Virus record (IMG/VR): IMGVR_UViG_3300037961_004286
Coordinates: 1 to 61,384 of that record
DNA: 61,384 bases
Strand: one strand, 5' to 3'
Origin: a virus
Shown here: positions 47,274-55,140 of the stretch, in pieces
Layout of the letters: each line of letters opens with the position of its first letter
Numbering within the stretch: position 1 is the stretch's first letter
Translations under genes and position numbers: made by a program
Notes under the pieces: generated by a model
Seen by the model: only the letters and a program-made list of their open reading frames with translations
What the model was told of the DNA's origin: nothing
Database searches by the model: none

Positions 47274-47497
47274 TTGAGTTGGTTATTGGATTGATTGCTG
47301 GTTCTTCTTTAATGTATCATAATAACGAGTTTATTGATACTGTAAAAGAGCAGAGAGAAGATGGTTATGTATGGGTATTAAATCCTAAGGATGCAGATGA
47401 AAATTTACCTAACATAACTATAAAAGAGAAAGATGGTAGCGAACGAGTATTGTGGGTCTTAGATAAGCCTGCAGAGTTACAAGGAAGAGATCAATGA
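47270..47497 (+). CDS. hypothetical early protein with N-terminal anchor
   Basis: The ATG at 47270 (MIELVIGLIAGSS) overlaps the previous stop by 4 bp. The first 17 residues are hydrophobic and may be a signal anchor; the rest of the 75-residue product is polar (VWVLNPKDADENLP). It overlaps the next gene by 4 bp. Confidence 0.55.
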   Translation: MIELVIGLIAGSSLMYHNNEFIDTVKEQREDGYVWVLNPKDADENLPNITIKEKDGSERVLWVLDKPAELQGRDQ

Positions 47498-47742
47498 ATA
47501 TTGGAGATAAGATAGTTCTAAAAGGTAAGAGTAGACATGGTAAGAATCGTATCAATCAGTTTGGTAATAGATTCACAATCGTAGATATCCGTAGTCAGAT
47601 CAATACTACGGCTCATAGAGGACGTATAGGACCGTTTGCGTTTCTTAATGCGGATCAACCTCATCTTATGAACGGATCTAGATGGATTAGCTTATTTGAC
47701 GACCCTGACTTCGAAGTACATTATAAAGAAGAAATTGGTTAA
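47494..47742 (+). CDS. hypothetical early protein
   Basis: The 82-residue basic product looks beta-rich, with MNIGDKIVLKGKSRHGKNRI at the start, like a small SH3/KOW-type barrel. Not recognised. It ends the operon before a terminator-promoter cassette. Confidence 0.55.
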   Translation: MNIGDKIVLKGKSRHGKNRINQFGNRFTIVDIRSQINTTAHRGRIGPFAFLNADQPHLMNGSRWISLFDDPDFEVHYKEEIG

Positions 47743-47780
47743 CCGAGAATAGTTCTTTCTACCGAGAAAAAAAATTCTAA

Positions 47781-47816
47781 CTTGTTGTTTTATATGGAGA
47801 ACAAGAGCCCTTTTTT
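47781..47816 (+). terminator. terminator-like element fused to an early promoter
   Basis: CTTGTT (47781-47786) pairs with AACAAG (47800-47805), followed by AGCCC and six T. The stem is weaker than at 30786, but the layout is the same. Confidence 0.6.
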
Positions 47817-47818
47817 AG

Positions 47819-47847
47819 TTGCCTTTTTCTAGAAATGGGTATATAAT
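47819..47847 (+). promoter_or_regulatory. early sigma70-type promoter
   Basis: TTGCCT (47819-47824), a 17-bp spacer and TATAAT (47842-47847). The bases after the -10 (ATATGTATAGAATGAGAAA) are identical to those after the promoter at 30827. Confidence 0.8.
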
Positions 47848-47879
47848 ATATGTATAGAATGAGAAATAAGGAGAAAGTA

Positions 47880-48128
47880 ATGTTGAAGTTGATGGAAGTT
47901 TCAGAAGGTTTTTATAAAGCTATTAATATCGTTTCAGATCATACAGCTTTTATAGATCGCGATATGCTAGGTGATTATCGTGGTACAGTTGAGACTCTTA
48001 CTTCTGAAGGTTATGTTGGTGTTGAGTCTGATGCTTATGAGACTATCGAAGAAGCTGCTCGCTGGATTGAGTGTCAGGGTATTGTCATGACTACTAACTT
48101 CGACGGTACTCCGAGGATTGTAGCTTAA
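47880..48128 (+). CDS. hypothetical early protein
   Basis: The ATG at 47880 (MLKLMEVSEGFYK) has AAGGAG 7 nt upstream; the ATG at 47850 lies in the conserved promoter leader and is rejected. The 82-residue product has an IEEAARWIECQGI helix near its C terminus. Not recognised. Confidence 0.6.
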   Translation: MLKLMEVSEGFYKAINIVSDHTAFIDRDMLGDYRGTVETLTSEGYVGVESDAYETIEEAARWIECQGIVMTTNFDGTPRIVA

Positions 48129-48129
48129 A

Positions 48130-48372
48130 ATGAAGAATCCTATAGCAAAATATCTAATGTGTTCTTACGCATATTATGTTCAAGACGATCCTCTGATTAC
48201 AGATGCAGAGTTTGATGAGTTAGCTAAGGAGCTTCTTGCGAATTGGGATAGTATAGAGCACCCTCATAAGTGCTACATAACGAAAAATGATTTAGAAGCT
48301 GGTACTTTTCTAGGAAATTATCCTACTAGAGTAAAGGGTGCAGTAAAAAGTTATAGAAAGATGATGAAATGA
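48130..48372 (+). CDS. small protein like the Ia domain of NAD-dependent DNA ligase
   Basis: The 80-residue protein contains AYYVQDDPLITDAEFDELAKELL, very like the YY..DxP.I.D.EYD.L pattern of the NAD-binding Ia domain of LigA. No adenylation domain follows. Short proteins of this kind occur in many phages; the role is unknown. It overlaps the next gene by 4 bp. Confidence 0.6.
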   Translation: MKNPIAKYLMCSYAYYVQDDPLITDAEFDELAKELLANWDSIEHPHKCYITKNDLEAGTFLGNYPTRVKGAVKSYRKMMK

Positions 48373-48908
48373 TAGTATATTTAGATATGGATGGTGTAAT
48401 AGCCGATTTTTTCAAAGAATTTGCGAAAGCTTACAAAGTAGATCATTGGAAATCTATTACTGATAAGGAAAGAGCTCTTCTTAACCTTAAAAATACTGAC
48501 TGGTTTATGAGACTTCCTACTTTCGAAGAAGAATCTACTAACCTGTCTACTAAGATCGTCAAGTTTACTAAGAAAATGTCACGTAAATTTGGTCATGACT
48601 GGGGAATTTGCAGTTCTCCTCTCAGAGGTGACCATAATAACAGTGCTTTCTGGAAGAGATTATGGTTAGTGAAGCATGGTTACATGCCATCAGTGGAGAA
48701 TCTTGTTATTACTAGCAATAAACATAAGTATGCAGTCAATAAACTTGATGGTCGTCCTAATATTCTTATAGACGACAAACCAGAAAACGTAAAACGTTGG
48801 GAAAATGCAGGTGGAATTGGTATTAGATTTCAGACTGACAAAGATGACATTGAAGAGTACTTGTTTCCTAAGATTGAAGAGGCTTTAGAACAAATAAATA
48901 AGTTATGA
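48369..48908 (+). CDS. HAD-family 5'(3')-deoxyribonucleotidase-like
   Basis: The 179-residue protein starts MIVYLDMDGVIADFF, the HAD motif I with nucleophilic Asp6 and Asp8, then has ICSSPLRGDHNN and NILIDDKPENVKRWENAGGIGI (motif IV). This fits the 5'(3')-deoxyribonucleotidase type, which dephosphorylates dNMPs. It overlaps both neighbours by 4 bp. Confidence 0.82.
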   Translation: MIVYLDMDGVIADFFKEFAKAYKVDHWKSITDKERALLNLKNTDWFMRLPTFEEESTNLSTKIVKFTKKMSRKFGHDWGICSSPLRGDHNNSAFWKRLWLVKHGYMPSVENLVITSNKHKYAVNKLDGRPNILIDDKPENVKRWENAGGIGIRFQTDKDDIEEYLFPKIEEALEQINKL

Positions 48909-50023
48909 TTAGCTTTAAATCTTTTAAGACCCTAGTTACCGAAGCAAGAAACATGTCAGCAGATCAAGCAAGGGCTATGATCCGTCAAGCTGTTGATAAT
49001 GCTGATGGTAGAACACTTATTAATCTTATGAGAGCAGTAGAAAGACCTATTCTTGAAGAGAAATCTAGAGAATTATTTCGTGCTCGTAAGTTAGATGCAT
49101 TTGGTAAAAGAAACTCATTACCTTTTGTAGAGTTTGTTAATAAAGTATCTTCTGCTAAAGGTGATACGGAAGAAAAACTTACTTTTATACAAAATTGTAT
49201 AGATGGTGTATACTTTGACGCTAATGGATTTACTAGAGCTAAGTCTGGTAACTTTTCTTCCTATGTCAAAGCTCCTGACTCAATTATGAAACAACTTTAC
49301 ACTTGGTTCTTAAACTGGAAACCACAGATTGATGCTAATGGTACTGTTGCTGTTGGTAGAATGGAAGCTGTTATGATTTTTCTTGCAGCAGATGGTGGTA
49401 AAGGTGGTGATGGCGAAACCTTTGGTGACGCTTTTGCTGGTGGTAACCTTATTGAGGTTAAAACTGGTGGTGGTCATATGGGTAAAGGTGGCAAAACTAT
49501 GTTTGGTACTAAGAAGACATGGTTTATTAATGAATGTAAAAAACAGATACCAGATTGGGCAGGTTCAAAGAGTGATAAAGAAATTCTTGCAGCATTTATG
49601 GGTGGAGCTGGTAAACCTAAGAATACAGTTATAGTAGAAATTAACGAAGCACTAAAAAAAGCAAGAAAAAAACCGTCTGATTTTTGGAAATCGTTTTTCA
49701 ATGAAGTTTATGGTCAAAGAATTAACGATCAAGGTATTTTAGATGATCCTAACCTCATAGATTTGCAAGCTTACGCAACTGGGTTAGGATTTATAGTTTA
49801 TAAACAGCAAACTAACTTCGATATGGTATCTGTTCTATCTACAACTAATGCAGGTGGGCAAAAATTTGGTGATTTTGTAAACTGGCACACACCTGATGAT
49901 TGTATTACTACTTTTAAGTCAAATTTATGGTCTATGGATTACTCTCTTAGCTGGGATGGCGGAGGAAGAGTAGATGGACTGTCACCTAGACTGTATACTG
50001 GTAAAAAAGGTTATACTTTGTAA
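48905..50023 (+). CDS. hypothetical protein with a possible PD-(D/E)xK nuclease motif
   Basis: The 372-residue protein begins with a helical region and has GDAFAGGNLIEVKTGGGHMG at about 177-196. Asp178, Glu187 and Lys189 could be the D...ExK site of a PD-(D/E)xK nuclease, but the rest of the fold is not confirmed. It could equally be a virion structural protein with Gly-rich loops. It starts in a 4-bp overlap with the HAD gene. Confidence 0.5.
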   Translation: MISFKSFKTLVTEARNMSADQARAMIRQAVDNADGRTLINLMRAVERPILEEKSRELFRARKLDAFGKRNSLPFVEFVNKVSSAKGDTEEKLTFIQNCIDGVYFDANGFTRAKSGNFSSYVKAPDSIMKQLYTWFLNWKPQIDANGTVAVGRMEAVMIFLAADGGKGGDGETFGDAFAGGNLIEVKTGGGHMGKGGKTMFGTKKTWFINECKKQIPDWAGSKSDKEILAAFMGGAGKPKNTVIVEINEALKKARKKPSDFWKSFFNEVYGQRINDQGILDDPNLIDLQAYATGLGFIVYKQQTNFDMVSVLSTTNAGGQKFGDFVNWHTPDDCITTFKSNLWSMDYSLSWDGGGRVDGLSPRLYTGKKGYTL

Positions 50024-50157
50024 TGAAAACTTTCAAAGAATATAAAGGCGAAGAAGATAAAGAAGAAAAAAAAGAAGAAGATACTATGCCATCAGAGTAT
50101 GAACCAACAGCACAAGATTTTTATGCAGAATATATCAAAAAAACTAATCAAAAATAA
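50023..50157 (+). CDS. hypothetical 44-residue charged protein
   Basis: The ORF starts in a TAATG overlap. It encodes a Lys/Glu-rich stretch (MKTFKEYKGEEDKEEKKEED) followed by YEPTAQDFYAEYIKKT. The C-terminal DFYAEYI resembles the start of the protein at 29482 (TDFYANYISK), a possible shared interaction motif. Confidence 0.5.
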   Translation: MKTFKEYKGEEDKEEKKEEDTMPSEYEPTAQDFYAEYIKKTNQK

Positions 50158-50195
50158 TATAATAGCTTAAATATTAACTTAACTATGGAAATGCG

Positions 50196-50402
50196 ATGTC
50201 TACCTATAAACAGATTACTGAACTTATTGAACTCGCCGTATTTCACTACCAGTCTAAAGATGTTAGTGAAGTAATTAATTTTATTCGCGCAAATAGCAAC
50301 TTACGTTCACTTGACGAGAAAGAAATTGAACGTTTGATTAACGTTATTTGTACTCCTTATAAAGATAACCCAGAAGATATTTTTATTCCTAAAAATGCGT
50401 AA
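50196..50402 (+). CDS. hypothetical small protein
   Basis: The 68-residue helical product (MSTYKQITELIELAVFHYQ) has no strong ribosome-binding site and overlaps the next gene by 8 bp. Not recognised. Confidence 0.5.
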   Translation: MSTYKQITELIELAVFHYQSKDVSEVINFIRANSNLRSLDEKEIERLINVICTPYKDNPEDIFIPKNA

Positions 50403-51576
50403 ATTAAAAATAAAAAAATCGCCAGGACAAAAGCCTAAACTACCTAGAGGTGAATATGCTTTTGTCATTGGTAACGGAACGTCACGTAAAGATCTAAATA
50501 TTAAACAGCTTATGGATTACGGTCTGTTTTTTGCATGTAACTGGTTCTTTAGAGAAGAATTTAGACCGCATGTATTAGTAGCTTCAGATGAACCTATGTC
50601 TAAGTCTATCTTAAAAAACTATGCTGCATACTCTAGAGGTAACTGGTTTTATACTTGGTATCCTAAACCAGGATCGGGAGCTAAAAAAGCAACTACTCCT
50701 GAAAAGTTTGCAGCAGGTCCTATGGCAGCTCATATTGCTGCTTATCAATATGAATGTCCTAAAGTATTTCTTATTGGTATGGATTTCTTTGGTTTTGGCT
50801 CTAAAAATAAAAATAGTAATGGTGTAATGAATAATCTATATGAAGGTATGAAGCATTACGCAAAAAAACCAGAAGATGAAAATGCTAAAAATGGTGCACC
50901 TACATATAGAAACTGGCAAAGAAGATATCAATGGATTATTAAACGTTTTCCAGATACACATTTTTATCATGTTAATCCTTTTGATGGTAAGTCTCCTGAA
51001 CGGTTAAAAGGTTTTGATAACTTTCATCAGATTACTTTTGATAATCTTATAGATCATCTTAAAAATGATTCTCCGTTAGTAGATATATTAGAAGTGACAG
51101 AAGAAGATAAAAAACTAGCTACAGAAGTCAATACTGATAATATACTAGCTTGTTTAGAACGTCAACTTGCAGGTCAAGAAAATTGTATCTATCCTGACTT
51201 GTTAGACCCTCAAGAGGTTCTTAATATTAAAGTAAACGTTAATAAAGAGTATGATAAACTTATTAAGAAACATGGTAACGTAGAAGGTCATGAGCTAGGT
51301 ATACAAATTGGAGATTATGATGTAAAAGTACCTCCTATGTTAGTAAAAGAAGGTAATTTACTTAGAGTTGCTACTGTCAAAGAGTGTGAGAACAACTTTA
51401 ATAATGAACATCAGATGAGAGTTAAACTTGCTATGGAATCAGAAGTAATGGAATCTAAGTTTAATGTAGACATTACACCTAAGCCAGCAGAAAAGAAAGC
51501 AGACGTGGGATTACCTCCTCCACCACCTCCTCCGGTAATGGACTTGCCCCCGCCGCCGCCTCCACCTGCTGTATAA
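50395..51576 (+). CDS. DUF115/Maf-like protein with polyproline C terminus
   Basis: The 393-residue protein has GEYAFVIGNGTSRKDLNIKQL, FFACNWFFREEFRPHVLVASDEPM and KVFLIGMDFFGFG, the pattern of DUF115/motility-accessory-like domains seen as putative glycosyltransferase relatives in phage proteins. After about residue 230 comes a helical part. The C terminus (about 372-393) is two runs of proline. Its role in the virion or in glycan transfer is unknown. Confidence 0.6.
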   Translation: MRKLKIKKSPGQKPKLPRGEYAFVIGNGTSRKDLNIKQLMDYGLFFACNWFFREEFRPHVLVASDEPMSKSILKNYAAYSRGNWFYTWYPKPGSGAKKATTPEKFAAGPMAAHIAAYQYECPKVFLIGMDFFGFGSKNKNSNGVMNNLYEGMKHYAKKPEDENAKNGAPTYRNWQRRYQWIIKRFPDTHFYHVNPFDGKSPERLKGFDNFHQITFDNLIDHLKNDSPLVDILEVTEEDKKLATEVNTDNILACLERQLAGQENCIYPDLLDPQEVLNIKVNVNKEYDKLIKKHGNVEGHELGIQIGDYDVKVPPMLVKEGNLLRVATVKECENNFNNEHQMRVKLAMESEVMESKFNVDITPKPAEKKADVGLPPPPPPPVMDLPPPPPPPAV

Positions 51577-51579
51577 ATA
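51572..51579 (+). promoter_or_regulatory. late promoter TATAAATA 4 nt before an ATG
   Basis: It contains the stop codon of the previous gene and is separated by AGGT from the ATG at 51584. Confidence 0.6.
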
Positions 51580-51583
51580 AGGT

Positions 51584-52501
51584 ATGATTTTAAGTTTACT
51601 TGTTTTAACTACAGCTTTAGCAATTTCTGTTATTGCTGCGTATTATTCAATTATAGGTTTAGCAGCTATCTTTGCTGCAGCTGCAATACCTGTTATTATT
51701 ATGGGATCAATTTTAGAGGTTGGTAAACTTGTTACAGTTACGTATTTGCACAGGCAATGGAAAGAATGTCCTTTTATTCTTAAGTCTTATCTTTGTGGCG
51801 CTGTCCTTGTCCTCATGTTTATCACTTCAATGGGAATCTTCGGGTTCCTCTCACGTGCCCATATTGAACAAACTACCATATCCGGTGATAACAGTCTCAG
51901 AATCGAAAGACTTGAAAGTTCGATCGAAAGAGAGCGAAGAACGATTAAAGATGCTGACGGAGTACTCTTCCAACTTGACGAAGCTATCAACGTGCTCATT
52001 GAGTACGACAGAATACGGGGCGACTCTGGTGCTATTGCAACTAGAGAGCGTCAGAAACCCGAAAGACAAGATTTATCAAAAGTTATTGCAGGCGCTGAAG
52101 CTAGAATATCAGAGTTGCAAGATGAACTCATAGTATTAGAAAAAGAACAGATTAAATTAGAAGCTGAAGTTGGTCCTATCAAATATATTGCTGAATTTGT
52201 TTATGGTGAAAAAGCTGATAGGACATTATTAGAAGAAGCAGTAAGATGGGTTATAGTTATTATAGTAGTTGTATTCGATCCTCTCGCTGTTGCATTATTA
52301 GTAGCTTGGAATGATTTACAAATGAGAGTAACTCCGGTTCCACCAATAATTAGAACACCTAACCCTCCACCTAGACCCAAACCTAAACCAAAACCAGATA
52401 TTCCTGATAGAGCCGAGCAGGATCAAATGGCAAAAAAAGGTTATGTTTGGGATGCTGAAACTCTTAGTTATAAGAGAATTAAGGCCGGCGCAACCTCTTA
52501 A
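51584..52501 (+). CDS. putative late membrane protein with coiled coil
   Basis: The 305-residue protein has three hydrophobic segments in its first 90 residues, a long charged coiled coil (about 100-200), a fourth hydrophobic segment (about 222-242) and a proline/lysine-rich C terminus. The pattern is familiar from conserved membrane proteins of marine T4-like phages. Its late promoter, 4 nt before the ATG, makes it a late, perhaps virion-associated, protein. Confidence 0.6.
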   Translation: MILSLLVLTTALAISVIAAYYSIIGLAAIFAAAAIPVIIMGSILEVGKLVTVTYLHRQWKECPFILKSYLCGAVLVLMFITSMGIFGFLSRAHIEQTTISGDNSLRIERLESSIERERRTIKDADGVLFQLDEAINVLIEYDRIRGDSGAIATRERQKPERQDLSKVIAGAEARISELQDELIVLEKEQIKLEAEVGPIKYIAEFVYGEKADRTLLEEAVRWVIVIIVVVFDPLAVALLVAWNDLQMRVTPVPPIIRTPNPPPRPKPKPKPDIPDRAEQDQMAKKGYVWDAETLSYKRIKAGATS

Positions 52502-52504
52502 ATC

Positions 52505-52596
52505 AATAAATATTATAGCAACGGGGCAACCCACAAAAACCGCGACGAGAGCAATCTCCCCCTATATTACCATCTAAAAAGAAAAGAGGTAATCAG
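52505..52596 (+). promoter_or_regulatory. late promoter AATAAATA and leader with tandem GCAA-tetraloop hairpins
   Basis: AATAAATA is at 52505-52512. The leader then has GGG-GCAA-CCC (about 52523-52532) and GAGA-GCAA-TCTC (about 52547-52558), two hairpins with GNRA tetraloops. Next come ATTACC (52566-52571) and GGTAAT (52588-52593), which pair across the ribosome-binding site AGAGG of the ATG at 52597. Confidence 0.5.
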
Positions 52597-53076
52597 ATGG
52601 CAGTGGCAGAAATTCTTGCGGGTATCGCGTTAGTTAAATCTAGCGTTGAGTTTATTAAGAGTAATATTAACACAGCTAAAGACATTGGTGAAATAGCCGG
52701 TGCTATTGATGGCTTATTTACTGGTACTGAAGAATGTAATAAAGCACGTAATAAAAAATCAGGAATAGGTATGGGTGATCAGTTTGGTATTAAGAGTGTA
52801 GCTCAAGAAGTCATAGATGCAAAACTTGCAGAAGAAAAAATGAATGAAATGAGAAACATGATTGATATGAGATTTGGTCCTGGAACTTGGCAGTCAATAG
52901 TTGATGAAAGAGCAAAAAGAATACAAGAAGCAAAAGAAAAAGCAAGAGCAGAACGAGCGCAAAAATTAAAAGAACAAGAAGAATTTTGGGAACAAATGAA
53001 GATGGTTGCTATAATAGGAGGAGTAAGCATCTTTATGATTTTTGCATTTATTTGGATATTCACTTCAGGTCTATGA
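52597..53076 (+). CDS. putative late membrane-anchored protein
   Basis: The 159-residue protein has a mildly hydrophobic N-terminal segment, an IGEIAGAIDGLFTG stretch, a charged coiled coil (about 95-130) and one C-terminal transmembrane segment (about 135-157). It resembles a conserved protein adjacent to structural genes in marine T4-like phages. Function unknown. AGAGG precedes the ATG. Confidence 0.6.
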   Translation: MAVAEILAGIALVKSSVEFIKSNINTAKDIGEIAGAIDGLFTGTEECNKARNKKSGIGMGDQFGIKSVAQEVIDAKLAEEKMNEMRNMIDMRFGPGTWQSIVDERAKRIQEAKEKARAERAQKLKEQEEFWEQMKMVAIIGGVSIFMIFAFIWIFTSGL

Positions 53077-53249
53077 TTATATTATTTTTTATTACTATGA
53101 TATATCTTATAAGTGTACTTGTTTACGGTTTATATGCTTTATGGCATATAGAAGAAGGCTGGTATATTCCTTACAAAGAAACTGAATTAGACAGAAAAAT
53201 TAGAAATATTAAAAGTAGATATGCATTATGCTTTTCGCGATTATCATAA
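53073..53249 (+). CDS. small membrane protein
   Basis: The ATG at 53073 overlaps the previous stop (ATGA). The 58-residue product has one N-terminal transmembrane segment (about 2-22) and a basic cytoplasmic tail. Not recognised. Confidence 0.55.
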   Translation: MIILFFITMIYLISVLVYGLYALWHIEEGWYIPYKETELDRKIRNIKSRYALCFSRLS

Positions 53250-53389
53250 CAGTTGGAGCAACAGTGTATAATTTCGATCACCTTGAATACAAGGATATTG
53301 AAACTTGCGAATATCATAGAGAAAAAATATATGAAACTTTTATGGACATTTCTCGTAAAAATTTTAAGGTAGAGTGCTATAATAAATAA
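53228..53389 (+). CDS. small protein with short hydrophobic N terminus
   Basis: The 53-residue ORF begins 22 bp inside the previous gene (MLFAIIITVGATVYNF). It has a signal- or anchor-like start and two Cys (ETCEYH, VECYNK) that may form a disulfide. Its stop codon lies in the AATAAATA late promoter of the next gene. Confidence 0.5.
   Translation: MLFAIIITVGATVYNFDHLEYKDIETCEYHREKIYETFMDISRKNFKVECYNK
53381..53388 (+). promoter_or_regulatory. late promoter AATAAATA 4 nt before an ATG
   Basis: It overlaps the stop of the small ORF and is followed by ATTC and the ATG at 53393, with no Shine-Dalgarno. Confidence 0.6.
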
Positions 53390-53392
53390 TTC

Positions 53393-55090
53393 ATGGCGCT
53401 TACTAAAACTAGAAAAATTGGTAAATTACTTAATAATAACTTTCAGGTAGATGTATTAGATTCTGAAAGAATTAATGTATCGATCAATAAAGGATCAAAC
53501 ATTTCAGGTGATCTAATTATAGTAGACACCTCTGATGACTTACCGGGTAATTCTTCTACAGGTAGAAAAGCTTACGTATTAAGTACAAAAACTTTATATA
53601 TTTTTAATGGTTCCGGTTGGTTTAAAATAGCGTCGGTTAATAATTTTAACCCTCAATGGATTATACCACCAGATTCTGATTACAGTCTTGAACTTATTTC
53701 TATAGACTCAGATGTAAAAATTACTCTTTACGCAACAGATAGTGATCAAGTTCCTATTACTTATACTGCTACTGTAGATTCTGATTTTAATGTTGCAGCT
53801 ACTATTACTCATGACTCAGATAAAGACCCGGTGTGGATAGTTAGAAGACGGGATAGTGAATCGGGTGCAGGTACTACAGGTGATGTTACTTTTAAAGCTT
53901 CCGATGGAGTTAATGTTGTATCCTTTGTTAGTACTTTTACTGTAGCTTCCAATGCAGCTCCTTTTAGTGGTATTAATGGTACCAATTATGGAATTTTTGG
54001 ACGTAACACAGGTGCCGGTGCTTCAAGACAAACAGGTTCAAATCCATATGGAGCTAGTGATGGTTTAGCTATTCAAAGAACTCCTTTTGCTACTGACTCT
54101 CCATTTACTGCTTTTGCATCTCCATATAATTATAGACATCAATCTACAGGTGGCGCTGCTTCCAGTACTCATGGTTACATTAATACAGGGTATGGTACAC
54201 CTAGCATTCCAGGTTCACCAACTCCTTACTATCCGCAAGGTGCATTGGGTGAAAAGTTTCCATTAGCTAGTGGTGGTGATACTTCAACTGTAAATACAAT
54301 GGATTTTAGTTCATATCCTAAAGCCCTGTTTGGTCAAGGTAATGCTACTGTTACTCATGATGATGGTTATTTTATAGTTGGAGGTGGTAATGGTTTTCCT
54401 ACTTATGGAGCACCCGATTCTACATCACATGTTAAAAATATGTCTAAAGTAACATATGCTAATGATACTATTTCTTTTGATGTAGCTACTTTAGACAAAA
54501 ATAGAGATTCTATTTACGGTGGAGGTGGACAATCTGAAACAACTGGTTATGTAGTTGGAGGTAGACAACCTACTCATGTCTCATTAGACGACTCAGTAAA
54601 ATTTCCAAAAGCAGCATCATATCCTATGACAACTCAAACATCTTTTCCAGGTACACGTAATGCAGAAGGTAGTATGTCTTTCTCTGCTCCAGATCATATG
54701 TTAAATATGGGAAGCTCAACAGCAGGAGCAGCATATGTAATCTATAAAATGCCTTTCTCTACTGAAAGTTGGTCTACTACAGGTTGGTCTCTCGATAACT
54801 CAGCTACTCAACCTTGGATCACCGCACCATTACAAGGACTTGCAAGTTATATAGGAGATGGTACAGCATATAAAATGGGTGTCTATTCTGATACAAAAGG
54901 ATATAAAATTGGTGGTGCTCCTTTTGATAATAGAACAACAACAACAGTTATACCTTATTCGTCATTAAACCCATCATCTGGCACTGTCACAGCCGGTACT
55001 GACTCTGGAGTAATGTTTCAAGGAGTTGCAGGAGACCCTGCGGGTGGTTATAGCGGCTTTCAAAGTAGCGTATTTGGTATGCAACATTAA
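53393..55090 (+). CDS. adhesin / tail-fibre-like virion protein, paralogue 1
   Basis: The 565-residue protein shares a two-part N-terminal module with the products at 57330 and 59854: MALTKTRKIGKLLNN-type start with a YIFNGSGWFKIA segment (about 1-90), then a cadherin-like beta domain (about 95-185) with VDSDFNVAATITHDSDKD and GDVTFKASDGVN. The rest is a Gly/Ser/Thr-rich region with kelch-like GYxxGG motifs. It probably forms a trimeric fibre or surface decoration. Confidence 0.7.
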   Translation: MALTKTRKIGKLLNNNFQVDVLDSERINVSINKGSNISGDLIIVDTSDDLPGNSSTGRKAYVLSTKTLYIFNGSGWFKIASVNNFNPQWIIPPDSDYSLELISIDSDVKITLYATDSDQVPITYTATVDSDFNVAATITHDSDKDPVWIVRRRDSESGAGTTGDVTFKASDGVNVVSFVSTFTVASNAAPFSGINGTNYGIFGRNTGAGASRQTGSNPYGASDGLAIQRTPFATDSPFTAFASPYNYRHQSTGGAASSTHGYINTGYGTPSIPGSPTPYYPQGALGEKFPLASGGDTSTVNTMDFSSYPKALFGQGNATVTHDDGYFIVGGGNGFPTYGAPDSTSHVKNMSKVTYANDTISFDVATLDKNRDSIYGGGGQSETTGYVVGGRQPTHVSLDDSVKFPKAASYPMTTQTSFPGTRNAEGSMSFSAPDHMLNMGSSTAGAAYVIYKMPFSTESWSTTGWSLDNSATQPWITAPLQGLASYIGDGTAYKMGVYSDTKGYKIGGAPFDNRTTTTVIPYSSLNPSSGTVTAGTDSGVMFQGVAGDPAGGYSGFQSSVFGMQH

Positions 55091-55102
55091 CTAAAAAATA
55101 CT

Positions 55103-55110
55103 TATAAATA
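55103..55110 (+). promoter_or_regulatory. late promoter TATAAATA
   Basis: A perfect TATAAATA lies 30 nt before the ATG at 55141, with TTGGAG as ribosome-binding site, so this late gene has a normal leader. Confidence 0.65.
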
Positions 55111-55140
55111 TATTATTACATTATTTTGGAGCGATAAAAA

